A DNA stretch of 64,000 nucleotides from the NCBI GenBank assembly GCA_030077755.1, contig JAQJZZ010000020.1:248001-312000 (forward strand), written 5' to 3'. Positions 35,103-45,197 of the stretch are shown one piece after another (the first letter of the stretch is position 1; each line of letters begins with the position of its first letter). Source of the stretch: Filosporella fistucella. Its lineage: Eukaryota; Ascomycota; Leotiomycetes; Helotiales. The position numbers were made by a program, and so were the translations under genes. Below the pieces are notes generated by a model that was not told the origin of the DNA, did not search any database, and saw nothing but the letters and a program-made list of their open reading frames with translations.

Positions 35103-35648
35103 TCAACCCTCTACACGGTGGTTTCGTGTCTTTCTCTCATTGTCCCCCCTCTCAACTTCCAGCATATTATCGTTGTCCTCCCACCTTGGTACCTCAATTT
35201 TCGGCCCTCTTCTTGAACCAACATCCTGTGACAACGCTTCCATATCCTCTTTCTCGACGCCGAACAACATATCAATCTTCTCAATAACCTTCTCAGTTAT
35301 CTCCCTCCTATCATTCTGATCCTCCAGTTTTCTAGTAATAGTTCCAGGGACTCTCGAAATCCACTTGTTGATTCTCTCGTTATCATTGCCGCATAGGGTA
35401 CAAACACCTTTTTGATTGAGTTGCCGTCCATCTCGTGAGCAGGCGGTGTGAAGTTGGAATTTGACTCTACTCTGGGGTCGAGGGGTGGAAGGCCGCGAGA
35501 ATGGTGATTTTAGACTGGAGATCTCTTTTTGGTCTTGAATCAACTGTATTTTCCCCATGAAATTGAGAATAGCTGCCGCTGTTGGTTGAGAAATGGGTGG
35601 TGATAGTGGGGAGGAAGAGAGCAGGACGGTAGGTGGCGCTATAGTCAT
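35103..35648 (-). CDS. Hypothetical protein with a CxxC pair
   Basis: A single 181-residue frame starting at ATG. Residues about 65-90 hold spaced cysteines (HTACSRDG, then GVCTLCGND) that could bind a metal. The rest is rich in charged residues, with a predicted helix around REITEKVIEKIDMLFGVEK. N-terminal 60 residues are Ser/Pro-rich. Codon choice and composition look coding, but no family is recognised and no neighbour hints at a role. It could also be an exon of a larger gene or a spurious frame. Confidence 0.45.
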   Translation of the reverse strand: MTIAPPTVLLSSSPLSPPISQPTAAAILNFMGKIQLIQDQKEISSLKSPFSRPSTPRPQSRVKFQLHTACSRDGRQLNQKGVCTLCGNDNERINKWISRVPGTITRKLEDQNDRREITEKVIEKIDMLFGVEKEDMEALSQDVGSRRGPKIEVPRWEDNDNMLEVERGDNERKTRNHRVEG

Positions 35649-36321
35649 TTCTTTTTTGGCCTCAAAACTTGGATCAATAATTGCTAGCGATTCGGTGGTG
35701 GATTAGGTCGATTCATCGCTACTTAGTCGAAGTATCTTAAACGGAGCTTAATTTGGAAAAGGTGAAGGTCTTATTTTTGAGAGTGCAAGGTATGATTTAT
35801 GGTGGAATGTGGGTTCCTGGTGAGGTTGTGGAAAGTTCAATTATATAGGATATAAAGACGGCCATTATTGTGACGGTTTAAATTCTGCGAGTAAATTCTG
35901 ACGATGAATTGATCATGCAATATGATCCGATGTTACTAGATGAAATGTGTTCCAGATTGAATCTAATTTTCACACGAAAAGAAACGGTAAACCTCAAGAC
36001 TTGTTGTCACTTCAAAGAATCCGAGCGAAAAGTTAATCAAGTGCAAATAAAACCCACAAAAAAGAATCCAAGACGATATGAGATATGATGACAGTACTAA
36101 GCCCGAAGGCAAACTCAACACATGAATGTATTCCTCGAAATAATACAAAAAGCAACTTCCCTCCCAACAGCCGAGTCCAGCTCAGGTTTTTGAAGATAAA
36201 TTCATGACCACAACTTACTTCTTTTCATCAGTCCTCTAAAAAATACAATCTAAGCAGCAGCCAATAAATTTCGGGATTTTTGACCTAATCCCTAAAATTG
36301 ATTAGTTTCCCCCCTCTGGTT
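35649..36321. other. Intergenic region
   Basis: AT-rich spacer of about 0.7 kb without convincing ORFs or repeats. Confidence 0.45.
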
Positions 36322-36846
36322 TTAAAATTGATTCTCACCTGGTCGCTTACATCCTACACTAGCTTCTAAGTCCCAATCATTCTCATTTGCAGAATCATGG
36401 TGTATGAAGGAGTTTTGGGAAGGCGGATTGAGAGTGTTACTGTCTGGGGTGGGGTTATCTAGTATGAGTGATTGAAGATGGATTGTTGTGGCTCGAGATT
36501 GAGCCGTGAAGGGAGGGATACGAGATTGTAAGCGCGAGTCAAGGGGAGTATCCGCCCCAGAAAGCTCCTCAAAACTACTGTCGAAGTTGATAGAGGTTGT
36601 TTGAAGAAAGAGCGAGGGTACTGTCCTATGGATTCCTGGTGAAGGTGGCGGTGTTATGTAACGCGATTCGAGACTGTTTATATCCGTTTGGGAGGATATG
36701 GAGGTTGCCAATGTAATTTGATCTTCCGACACCAAGTCAGATGGGGCTGGGGTAGAAGCTTCCTGCTCCTCTAGATTTGTACCTGCGCTCAAAGCCTCAC
36801 GCCTAAAAGGTTCGATCTCCCAGCAATTTTCGAAGAGCTTGTGGCT
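36322..36846 (-). pseudogene. Orphan exon or frameshifted Ser/Pro-rich protein fragment
   Basis: An open minus-strand frame from 36846 to 36322 encodes a polar, Ser/Thr/Pro-rich segment (SAGTNLEEQE, ITPPPSPGIHRT, NENDWDLEASVG) without an ATG near its start. A possible terminal intron begins at GTGAGAATC after KRPG. Just upstream, in another frame, MHLAMKPQALRKLLGDRTF ends at TAG; removing one T from the run at about 36812 would join the two. This suggests either a frameshifted gene or an internal exon of a gene whose other exons I cannot place. No family recognised. Confidence 0.35.
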
Positions 36847-37110
36847 TCATTGCAAGATGCATGGCAGTATTATGTGGTGGTAGTGGAGGCTCGTCTTTTG
36901 GCCACGACTTCAACTGTATTACGTTCGTCTCGTTATATTTTATGATATGTGGGTGCTAGACTCTGAAATACGACATTTATATACTTGGTTACGCCACGTC
37001 TGTCCAGTTTATGTGATGTCAGTATTCATCGTGTTGTTGAATCTGGACATAATTGCGACTGGTTTTTTGAACGAGCTCCTCCTGGGAGATGTGCACTCAT
37101 CTGGAAATAG

Positions 37111-37356
37111 TCAATACTTGATAACCCTGTGGCTCGGATAACTTTCCTGGATGAATATAATTTCAAAGCTGCCTGGCTCGGAGTTTTCTGGTTCCACAAC
37201 ATCCACAATGGCAATTGGATGATTGAATTCCCCGTCATTCATGTGGCAGTCTTCTTTAAAGTATGCTCCAGCCCACTTGCACTTGAGTACTTGTAGACAG
37301 TCATTTGGAATAAACAGGACCCAGCCTTTACGGACGGTATGCGGAGGTACTAAGGT
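37111..37356 (-). pseudogene. Orphan 81-codon exon-like frame
   Basis: The frame reads RKGWVLFIPNDCLQVLKCKW, AYFKEDCHMNDGEFNHP, IVDVVEPENSEPGSFEII and ends SYPSHRVIKY before TGA. The EFNHP..IVDV pattern is reminiscent of the strand that opens DUF6590-type fungal domains, a weak resemblance only. There is no in-frame ATG with upstream coding sequence. It may belong to the same broken gene as the fragment at 36.3-36.8 kb. Confidence 0.35.
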
Positions 37357-38508
37357 TCAGACCATCACGATTGTATGGTTGCCGAAAATGATGCTCTGAT
37401 ATGAATAGGCAAGGATAACATGCAATAGGATGGTGAGCGAATTTAGGGGTAAGAGATGAGTAGAAGTGATTAAGCCTGCATGCAATAGTAGCTGCACGAC
37501 AATAACATTACATCCAAATCGAACGCTTTTATACCTTATAATAAGCCCATATGGACAATCAATGTGAAGTTTCAAAGTATTGGACGTGAACCAAGGATTA
37601 TCTTGCTAGAAATCCGAATATTCTCAAAGTGATTCCCTCTTCTCTATTACTATAATTAGACCGGAACCAACTTCCTTTCTATCTCCTTGTCCTAGCAGTC
37701 AGGAGGCATAAGTGGCCCGTGCCAAAAAGCCTCTGAATCCAATTTGGTATTACTATCTCACTTGATAAATCGTGTTTCAATTTCGTTCTTTGACCAGCCG
37801 AGTCAGCCACAGCCCGAACTGTAACATTTGTCACCTGTGCAGGCATTTCAACTGGTGATGGTGTTGACCTGGTGATAAGATGAAATATTCCATCAAAGAA
37901 TATCCGAAAATAAGATTACTGCAGATTTTTGAACAAATGAATCGCAAATGAAAATTCCACATGTAGAAGTGAAAACCGATAACGAGAAGGAGGTGGGTCA
38001 CATGACCTGGAACTTTGAAATGATCGAGCATCTCTGCTAGTACCACATTCCATTGAGAGAATTCTTCCGTATGAAGAAGTTGGGTGCGCATCCAAGATCA
38101 TTCACCGGCTAACCACCACTGAGTCTTTCGCGGGAACCGATTGCACGCAACAGCCTACCTAATGTTGGACAGCCAATGCCTAGGTCGGGATCGTCGGATA
38201 CCTTGATCAAGATGATACGAACCAAAGAAAAATCTCCCCCAACAAACTTTCTGCTCTTGACCCGTGACTAAAGATCAGCTTCAATCCATCATAATAATAT
38301 CCGTGAAAACTCAGAACGGTGTTCGGTATTGAAAGCAACCGGTGTCGGTCAAGAAGTGAGTACGACTGCGTCCCGCACGAGCCGTCCGATCCGCTGCCAG
38401 GCTCAAATGGACATTTCAATTCAGGTACATATCTAAAACACATACAATAAATACGACCGTATCATTCTGTAGATACACATATCTCCCAATCGAATCCCAA
38501 AGCCTATC
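37357..38508. other. Intergenic region of about 1.15 kb
   Basis: Promoter side of the SDR at 38.5 kb. Minus-strand ORFs of 60-86 codons at 37831-38101 have no features. Nothing recognised. Confidence 0.4.
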
Positions 38509-39273
38509 ATGTCCTCAAAAGTTGCTCTCGTCACAGCCTCCTCCGCCGGCCTTGGCGCTGCCATAGCCAAAGCACTCTCCCGCGACTATCGAGTTGTCAT
38601 CAATTACCATTCCCGCCCAGCGAAAGCCGAAGAAGTCATTCAAAATTTAAAAGCGGGGAATAAAGAGGGATCAGATGGAACAGAGCCACGTTTCCATTCC
38701 ATCCAAGCCGACCTCTCCAGCAAATCCGACGTGCAAAAGCTGGTCCAAGAAACCGTGAAGGTCATGGGTCGACTCGATGTCCTAGTGAGCAATGTTGGAT
38801 GGACAAGAGTTACCAATTTTCGTGATCTCGAACAGAATGTCAATGACGAGGACTGGGATAAATGTTTCACTATGAATGTTAAGTCCCATCTGTGGTTATT
38901 TCACGCAGCGAAACCGCATCTTGAAGCGAGTGAGCAAGGAGGAAGCTTTCTATCTGTTGCTAGTGTGGCAGGCGTAGGCCCTGGAGGGAGTTCAATGGCT
39001 TATTCAGTGACAAAGGCTGCTCAGATACACTTGATGAAGTGTCTGGCTACTGTTTGTGGACCGAAGATTCAGTGTAATAGTGTCAGTCCTGGGTTATTGA
39101 TGACTGAGTGGGGACAACAGTTCCCGGAGTCTGCTGTGAAGGCAATCACTGAGAGGGCGGTTTTGAAACGGGTAACCACAGTGGAGGATGTCGCGGAGCT
39201 GGTCCGGACGATGGTTTTGAATGAGAGTTTGACGGGACAGAATATTGTTGTTGACTGTGGCATTGCCATTTGA
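38509..39273 (+). CDS. Classical short-chain dehydrogenase/reductase
   Basis: Intronless, 254 residues, the usual length of a classical SDR. The cofactor loop is TASSAGLG (9-16, a TGxxxGxG variant with Ala at the second position). SNVG at 95-98 replaces the usual NNAG. The active site Ser is in SVASVAG near 152 and the YxxxK motif is Tyr165-Lys169 (AYSVTK). The C terminus NIVVDCGIAI fits 3-oxoacyl-ACP-reductase-like SDRs (family VDGGxxI). It is expected to be a cytosolic NAD(P)H oxidoreductase. It converges with the Zn2Cys6 regulator and lies 3 kb from the decarboxylase-like and hydrolase-like genes, so a shared pathway is possible but unproven. Confidence 0.9.
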   Translation: MSSKVALVTASSAGLGAAIAKALSRDYRVVINYHSRPAKAEEVIQNLKAGNKEGSDGTEPRFHSIQADLSSKSDVQKLVQETVKVMGRLDVLVSNVGWTRVTNFRDLEQNVNDEDWDKCFTMNVKSHLWLFHAAKPHLEASEQGGSFLSVASVAGVGPGGSSMAYSVTKAAQIHLMKCLATVCGPKIQCNSVSPGLLMTEWGQQFPESAVKAITERAVLKRVTTVEDVAELVRTMVLNESLTGQNIVVDCGIAI

Positions 39274-39994
39274 TATTTATGTATGTGAATGTCGCTCAAA
39301 GGATCGAAGAAATCCCACATAGTGGAGGATAATAACAAAAAGTGAAAGAAAGTTTGTGGCAAAGATATAAAAGCTATGATTTGAAGTTGAATGTACAAGT
39401 TCCTGCCACAAACGAGAAAAGAGCGAGCGTTGAAATGCTAATTATATCTTGTATGATCATTCAGTTCTCCTTCCGTCTAACGTTTGTACTCGAAGGATAT
39501 CGAGGTTTTTGTAGCTGAATACCATCTTCTCCCATTGAATGAATGCCTCATTGCAGTCGTGGCCGGTGAACACAAATGGTGAGCACTCATGCTCTGTAAG
39601 TGAAATGGCTGATCTTGGGATTCAACCAAAGTAGACAAACACGCATACTATGTCGATACAAAAATTATCTCGTGATTGTGCTACTAAAGTCATGGAGACT
39701 ATCAAGCTAGAGATGGCCCAGTATCAGTCAGCCGAGCCCCGCCCATAACTCTTGCCTTTGCCCAAGGGGGCTCTCATGTCTCAAAGCGATAGACTAGAGT
39801 TGCTACATACTAGACTTTGTACAGAAGACGCAATGAGGTTCGAAAATTCAGGATCTGCATCGTGGCATGCGGTTTAAAGAAGTTGAGGGAGGCAGTCGGA
39901 GTTGACTGTCCAATATCGGCTAGTTCTTAGACCAGTTCCACGATCACGACGATATTGTCCTCCACGTGCCTTGGCAGAAGTTGGTTTTCAGTGC
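39274..39994. other. Convergent intergenic region (SDR / regulator)
   Basis: About 0.7 kb of 3' flank for both genes. No ORF or element recognised. Confidence 0.45.
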
Positions 39995-41695
39995 TTAAGG
40001 TTGCGTCACTTGTGCCCATGCCGACATCCAGTCATAGTCGTTTGTGGACCACTCGCCGTAAGGGAAAGCACTTCGAAGGAAAGGGTCAAAAGCCTCCTCG
40101 GTCATATGTTCATCTGTCTCATCTTCGCCTCCAAAACCAGACTCCTCAACGACCTGTAAATAGGCTAGCTGTTTCTCCTTCCTCTGCTTAGATGCACGTA
40201 TCAATATCCTCAAGGTAGATAACGCCTGTACTATCTTACTTCCTGGATAGTGGCTTCTGACTAGACTGATAGTTTTCAGCGTTTCTTGAAGGTCCGCTAG
40301 ACTATCCACACAATCTAACGAGATCAAGGTACAAGCAAATTGGAACAGGTTACTTAGCAAATTCCACCATGGTTTGCCTTGCTGAATAAGCTGGTTGGCA
40401 GCTTGTATTGCACCTCGTCCTACCAAAACAATCGATCGGGCTTGGGATTCGTTGACACTGAAGCCATTGACTCGTATTCTTCTATAGAGACAAAAGCAAA
40501 CGTCCGCGGCAACAAGCTGCAAGTATGGATGTTCGATCGGGGTGCTCTGAAGCGTCTTCAGAAATTCTGCAAGTCTCGCTTGCTCATCTTCGGGTTCGCT
40601 ATTGCTGTCTATAATTGGGAGCTTACAGCATAGCCGACAGAGAATGGCACAATTGCTAGTATCTGACATCGAGAAAGGAAACTCGCGGGTGACTCTCTGG
40701 ATGATAACGGGACTACGGCCAAGTTCATGTGAAATCAGCCTATTTCCTGCGCACACTGTCCAGAATAAACATGATCGGATTTTGGGCGTCCACAGCATGC
40801 TTTCACCTCGTGGAATTGGACTAGTATTCTTATGCAGACCGAGTGATTCCGCAAGGTGCATCGCTGTACAGCTTTGAAGCCAAGCGATATGTGGAGTGGC
40901 TGTTGCACGAAGATATAGACCACGCATAACAGTTGCGGCGAGCAATTCCAAGCTTGGCTGAGCAATAACAGCAAGATCTGTCAAGATATTCTCTGCGTGC
41001 TTGACTATGCTGAGCTCTTGCTGTCTGGATGCCATGGGTGAAAATATTGAAGAGAAGCAGATGATGCCACAGATCAGAGCTTCGAAAGGCAGCCCTTTCC
41101 TTTCCCCAGCCCAATGCTGCTTACAGCTTTCGACAAGTGATTCCTGATCTAGAAATCCACAGGCAGGAGATTGGCTTTGGAAAAAAGACTCGATTTGACT
41201 TGTTGCGGCTTCTATGGAGATCAACGAAGAAATCGATAGTTGTGCTGTGCGCGGCGGTATGTCTCTGATTTCAAGATTCCACGCAAATGGTTGTAGCTCG
41301 GGAATTGTTTGAGACTGGAGCTGCAAGCCTAGGAATCGTGGGAATGACATACTAGAATGGCTTCCAACATATGGATAGGAATTTGTCTCGAGAGAGTCGT
41401 CGCTTTTGACGCATACTGATTCGAGCTGAGAGTCTTGGGTGATTTTTGATCCTCCCGGACTTGATGTCCCTCTGCTTGAGCTTTTTTGGCTGCTTCCCCG
41501 GCGAGTCTTTTCTGCCAGCTCGATCATTGGATTTGGTCGTCTTCCATCCTGTCTATACCAGCAGGTATATCCATATGCTTCGCAGGCATCGCAGGGATAT
41601 GCACCATTGCACTTTCTTTTTCGAGAGGAGCAGGCACTACACGCTTTTCGAATCCTTACACGTTTGCATCCGCCTGACCCGGACAGGTCCGCCAT
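39995..41695 (-). CDS. Zn2Cys6 binuclear-cluster transcription factor
   Basis: Single exon, 566 residues. The zinc cluster is at the N terminus: Cys19, 22, 29, 35, 38 and 45 (CSACSSRKRKC, then CDACEAYGYTC), followed by a short basic linker. A Ser-rich region leads to the fungal middle homology region, about 165-400, including LYLRATATPHIAWLQSC and HLAESLGLHK. It should bind CGG half-sites as a dimer and regulate genes, often neighbours. The neighbours are an SDR (3'), a carboxymuconolactone-decarboxylase-like gene upstream on the same strand and a dienelactone-hydrolase-like gene beyond it, which makes a pathway-specific role plausible. A GCGGGGTA octamer lies about 160 bp upstream of the start. 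No intron is needed; the frame is intact. Confidence 0.92.
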   Translation of the reverse strand: MADLSGSGGCKRVRIRKACSACSSRKRKCNGAYPCDACEAYGYTCWYRQDGRRPNPMIELAEKTRRGSSQKSSSRGTSSPGGSKITQDSQLESVCVKSDDSLETNSYPYVGSHSSMSFPRFLGLQLQSQTIPELQPFAWNLEIRDIPPRTAQLSISSLISIEAATSQIESFFQSQSPACGFLDQESLVESCKQHWAGERKGLPFEALICGIICFSSIFSPMASRQQELSIVKHAENILTDLAVIAQPSLELLAATVMRGLYLRATATPHIAWLQSCTAMHLAESLGLHKNTSPIPRGESMLWTPKIRSCLFWTVCAGNRLISHELGRSPVIIQRVTREFPFSMSDTSNCAILCRLCCKLPIIDSNSEPEDEQARLAEFLKTLQSTPIEHPYLQLVAADVCFCLYRRIRVNGFSVNESQARSIVLVGRGAIQAANQLIQQGKPWWNLLSNLFQFACTLISLDCVDSLADLQETLKTISLVRSHYPGSKIVQALSTLRILIRASKQRKEKQLAYLQVVEESGFGGEDETDEHMTEEAFDPFLRSAFPYGEWSTNDYDWMSAWAQVTQP

Positions 41696-42568
41696 TCTTG
41701 GCGACGAAATATTTTCAGGAATGTCCTATGTTGCAGGATGTTGCAAGATGTTCCCCGTAGAATTTAGTTTGCTTTTATCCAGATAAATCAGGTCGAGGAG
41801 CTACTGAACATGATCGGGGTTGTAAAGGAGAGGAGGAATGAAGTTAGAAATGCTGCGGGGTAGACGCCAAGAGCCGAGGGCTTTGGCGTTGGTGGCGCAG
41901 GATGCGACAGAAGCGAAAATAGAAAACGTAGGAGGCCAAACCACCTTAACCTAACAGCGATACGTTTACAATTCTCTATGAAGGCACACTAGAATGTATG
42001 ATGGGTGAAGAATTCAAATGATAACCGCTGCAAGAACCATGTTTTCATTGGCTAGGAAGAATTTTATAATCGATAATAATATACCTCAAATAAAGCTTTT
42101 TGTGCTCGCCGCAAGCTAATTTTCATAGCTACTAGTCGACAACTAAAACATTTCAAATGTTGGATGGTAGAAGTAAGAACCAAAAATAATTTCTATGAAT
42201 CAAGGAATATTTGAGCGACTGTCGCGAAAATTGAGACCGCTGTTGCTCAGTCTTATTTGGGATCAAGAAGGAAAGCTCTTTTCCTTGAATATACTTGAGT
42301 CGATAACATTTCAGTTGCATAATTCTCTCGTTTGGAATGAAATTTTCTACAATTGATAAAAATAAATTGGAAAGGCAGATATTATTTCACTTTGTTATTG
42401 AATTCGAGAGTACTCATTTGAGAATATTATTTGGGGCAAGGAATATGAAAATAATGTTCATTTGGGCTTGAACCGAGTTGATAATAGATCAAAGATGTAT
42501 TTTCCTATCTTGACACTCAAAAACTGCGATGTGTAAAAATGAGGACCAATTTTTCGTAACAAAATCCC
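41696..42568. other. Intergenic region upstream of the regulator
   Basis: About 0.87 kb, AT-rich in its second half. GCGGGGTA at 41855-41862. No ORF with coding character. Confidence 0.45.
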
Positions 42569-43222
42569 CTATAGCGTAACATTTGCATCTGGAAGCTGAA
42601 CATCAAATCCATTGAGTACCGTAGACACATAGCTGTAGAATCCCACGTATTGAACGATAGCTGTAGCTCCTGACTTCCCAACAGCTTTAACAACTGCATC
42701 CCATGTCTTTTGAGGCAACGGTCCGGGTGTATATAGTAGATCATGTGCCGCATCATAGACTGCCGACTGCTCCTCTGTGAAATCGGCGGGTTTCTTTCCT
42801 TCGAAAAGTGTGTCTACCTGCTCGGCAGAAAGTCCAAACTTCCGTCCGAACTGTTTGTGCGAGGCGAGCTCGTACACCGCCTGATATCTCACACCAACCG
42901 CGATAATCGCAATTTCTCGATTGAGATCACTCAAGCCTGGGATTTGCTTGCAGGCTTTGGTCATACCTAGAAAATGTTGACCAACACCAGGAGTGTGCAG
43001 CTCGGCACCAAAAGGGCCCATGAAACGCCCATCTTCTGTTAGGAAGCCCGGTTTGGCGCTGGTAAATCGTCAGTATGCAATTCGTGGTGTATATAGGTTG
43101 CTTGCGGCGTTGTATACTTACGCCTCACCATAACGTCCGACAGTGTATTCGTATAATGCGTCATATAGCGCTTTGCCCTGTTCATCAAGCTCCGATGGGT
43201 GTAAAAGTCCGAGTCTGTTCAT
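42569..43222 (-). CDS. Carboxymuconolactone decarboxylase-like protein
   Basis: Exons 43222-43122 and 43058-42569 with a 63 nt intron (GTAAGT..TTACCAG) give 196 residues. The fold signature of the CMD/AhpD-like family is present: LNREIAIIAVGVRYQAVYE, ASHKQFGRKFGL, AEQVDTLFEG, and a helix with SAVYDAAHDLL. The CxxC of AhpD peroxidases is missing, so a peroxidase role is unlikely; the Glu..His arrangement (YELASH) resembles the decarboxylase side of the family. Such fungal proteins occur both in aromatic-acid breakdown and in secondary-metabolite clusters. It shares a 0.9 kb divergent promoter region with a dienelactone-hydrolase-like gene, an arrangement that supports co-regulation. The spliced N terminus MNRLGLLHPSELDEQGKALY is typical. 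Confidence 0.88.
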
Positions 43223-44135
43223 CGTGACTAGCAATATTGGTTTGCTGTTCGAGGAAACTTGTGTATGGTTGTATTATCCAGCTGAATGAGACTGGAATTC
43301 AATTTGATTTCTAGCAGGAGGACATGCGAAAGCTGGCTCTTGTTTCTTCCGTGCTCTGGAGATCGGTGCATTGCAACTTCCGCCGGGTCTCATATGATGT
43401 GTTTTGGAGACGCATCTCGTATACAGATATCAAACCAACAACTAAGTTCTCCGAAATTCCGTGCCGGTGGTAAAGGCTTCGAAGTACCGACTTTCTGAGA
43501 CACGTCGAGGAGTACGGGTGAGCATAGCTCAAGGTGTTGGATTGTCGTGCCGTGCGAACCGCAGTAGCCGTGCCGCTTTGCAGTGAGGGTTATTTAAGGT
43601 TCCAGAGCCATGGCCATGGCGGCCTCATCTTTCTGCGGGGAAAGACTTTGTGGGGAACGCTATACTAGACGGCACTGGCAAATTTCGTGATGGGGGGCTA
43701 GGGGTCTCACTAACAGCGTAAAGGAACTGTAAAGAATCACGGCCAAATTGACCGAATAGGTCCGATGTTTGGCAGATTTTTGTCAGATGATGCTGTTTCT
43801 TGTGACAAATCCCACACTTAAGCTGGATGGAGAGATTTCACTCAATTGTTGTTCTGACAAATTATTCGAGTGGTGGTAATGATCGGGTCTTGACAGTAAA
43901 TATGCTCCGTGCCTGGTATGAAGATTCCTGAACGGACAATGTCCAAACCTTGCCGTGAAGATATATAGATAGATGGCCGTATCCATAGCCCGGTTTATTG
44001 TGCAAACCCAACTTACTTCTGTTTGCAGTTTCCATTAAGAGCTCCTCACGAGTTTTTCTGAATAGGATCTTACCCTTCACAGTCAAGTCATTGTTTCAAC
44101 TTTTCACAGCTACAGAATCTTCATTTCCTAGCAAT
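43223..44135. promoter_or_regulatory. Shared divergent promoter region (CMD-like / DLH-like)
   Basis: The two start codons face away from each other across 0.91 kb. Candidate Zn2Cys6 half-sites (CGG/CCG) can be found but spacing was not evaluated. No ORF with coding support. Confidence 0.5.
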
Positions 44136-45197
44136 ATGCCTTGCGAAGCCTGCGTCAACATTCCTCCTGTCATTGCAAATAACTACGAGCCTAAAGGATC
44201 ATACTCTACTATCGCGGGATTGAAAACTTGTCAGTGTTGCCATACCTGTCTCCACGCTTCTCATCTCCACCCTTCTCATCTCCACTCTTAACGGCAACAT
44301 ATTGGAAGGGATTTCTACTAACATTTTAAACAGATATCACTGGACCCAGGTCATCCAAGAAAGTAATCGTGGGATTCTATGATATCTTCGGACATGTCTC
44401 CCAAACTCTTCAAGGTGCAGATATCCTCGCCACCGCTCTGAACGTCCAAGTCATCATCCCGGATTTTCTTGAAGGCTACTATGCTAAATATGCATGGTAC
44501 ATGCCCAAAGCAGGTGAAAAGGAATTGAAAGAGAAAGATGAATATTTTGCTGCTGTTTTCCAATGCCACAAATACCTACCCAAAGTCAATGAGTTCCTCG
44601 AGGCTTACCCTGGAGATATCACAAGCTGGGCGAGTTATGGGCTGTGTTGGGGCGCTAAGGTATTGAGTTTTCCTGAGAAAAGACTCGAGAGAAGGGGATT
44701 GACAAAGTTTAGATTGTTGCTATGACATCCGGGAAAGATACGATTTGGAAGGCTTCAGCTCAAGCTCACCCGTCGTAAGCATTCACTTTTGGATTCTCAT
44801 ATTATATGTTCCCGAAACCTGACGTAATCTCAGCGAACTAGAATTTGCAGAAGTAAAAGAGATCAAAATTCCACACATCATACTTGCGTCGGAACGTGAA
44901 GACGTGAAAGTTGTAGCTGAGTGTAAAAAATATTTGGAAGGAGAGGGAAAACCAGGGGTAGTTGAGACGTACGAAACACAGCTGCATGGTGTAAGTGGTC
45001 CTACATTCTTTTGCTTCTAACTCAGCTTTCTGAAATATGATAACGGGCTCAACTTTGCATTCACTCCTTGTCTCACCAAAATCTGACTATTTAAATAGTG
45101 GATGGCAACCCGTGCTGATCTCAAAGATGAAAATGTCTTGAAGGAATATATCAGGGGTTATACTCAATTTGCGGAATTCTTTCACAAGAACTTTTGA
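44136..45197 (+). CDS. Dienelactone hydrolase family protein
   Basis: Five exons, 44136-44229, 44334-44659, 44713-44774, 44834-44990 and 45099-45197, join in phase to 245 residues, the usual family length. The nucleophile motif YGLCWGAK puts Cys136 at the active site, completed by the splice at Lys140. Asp184 (ASERED) and His212 (QLHGWMATRADL) complete the Cys-Asp-His triad. N-terminal MPCEACVNIPPV is typical of fungal members. The alpha/beta hydrolase family opens lactone rings such as dienelactones from catechol breakdown; many fungal members have unknown natural substrates. The divergent neighbour is decarboxylase-like. Introns of 104 and 108 nt are longer than average here, and the first contains a short tandem duplication. 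Confidence 0.9.
44257..44285. repeat. Two-copy 15 nt tandem repeat inside the first DLH intron
   Basis: CTTCTCATCTCCAC occurs at 44257-44270 and again at 44272-44285. It is intronic and probably a recent slippage duplication. Confidence 0.75.
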
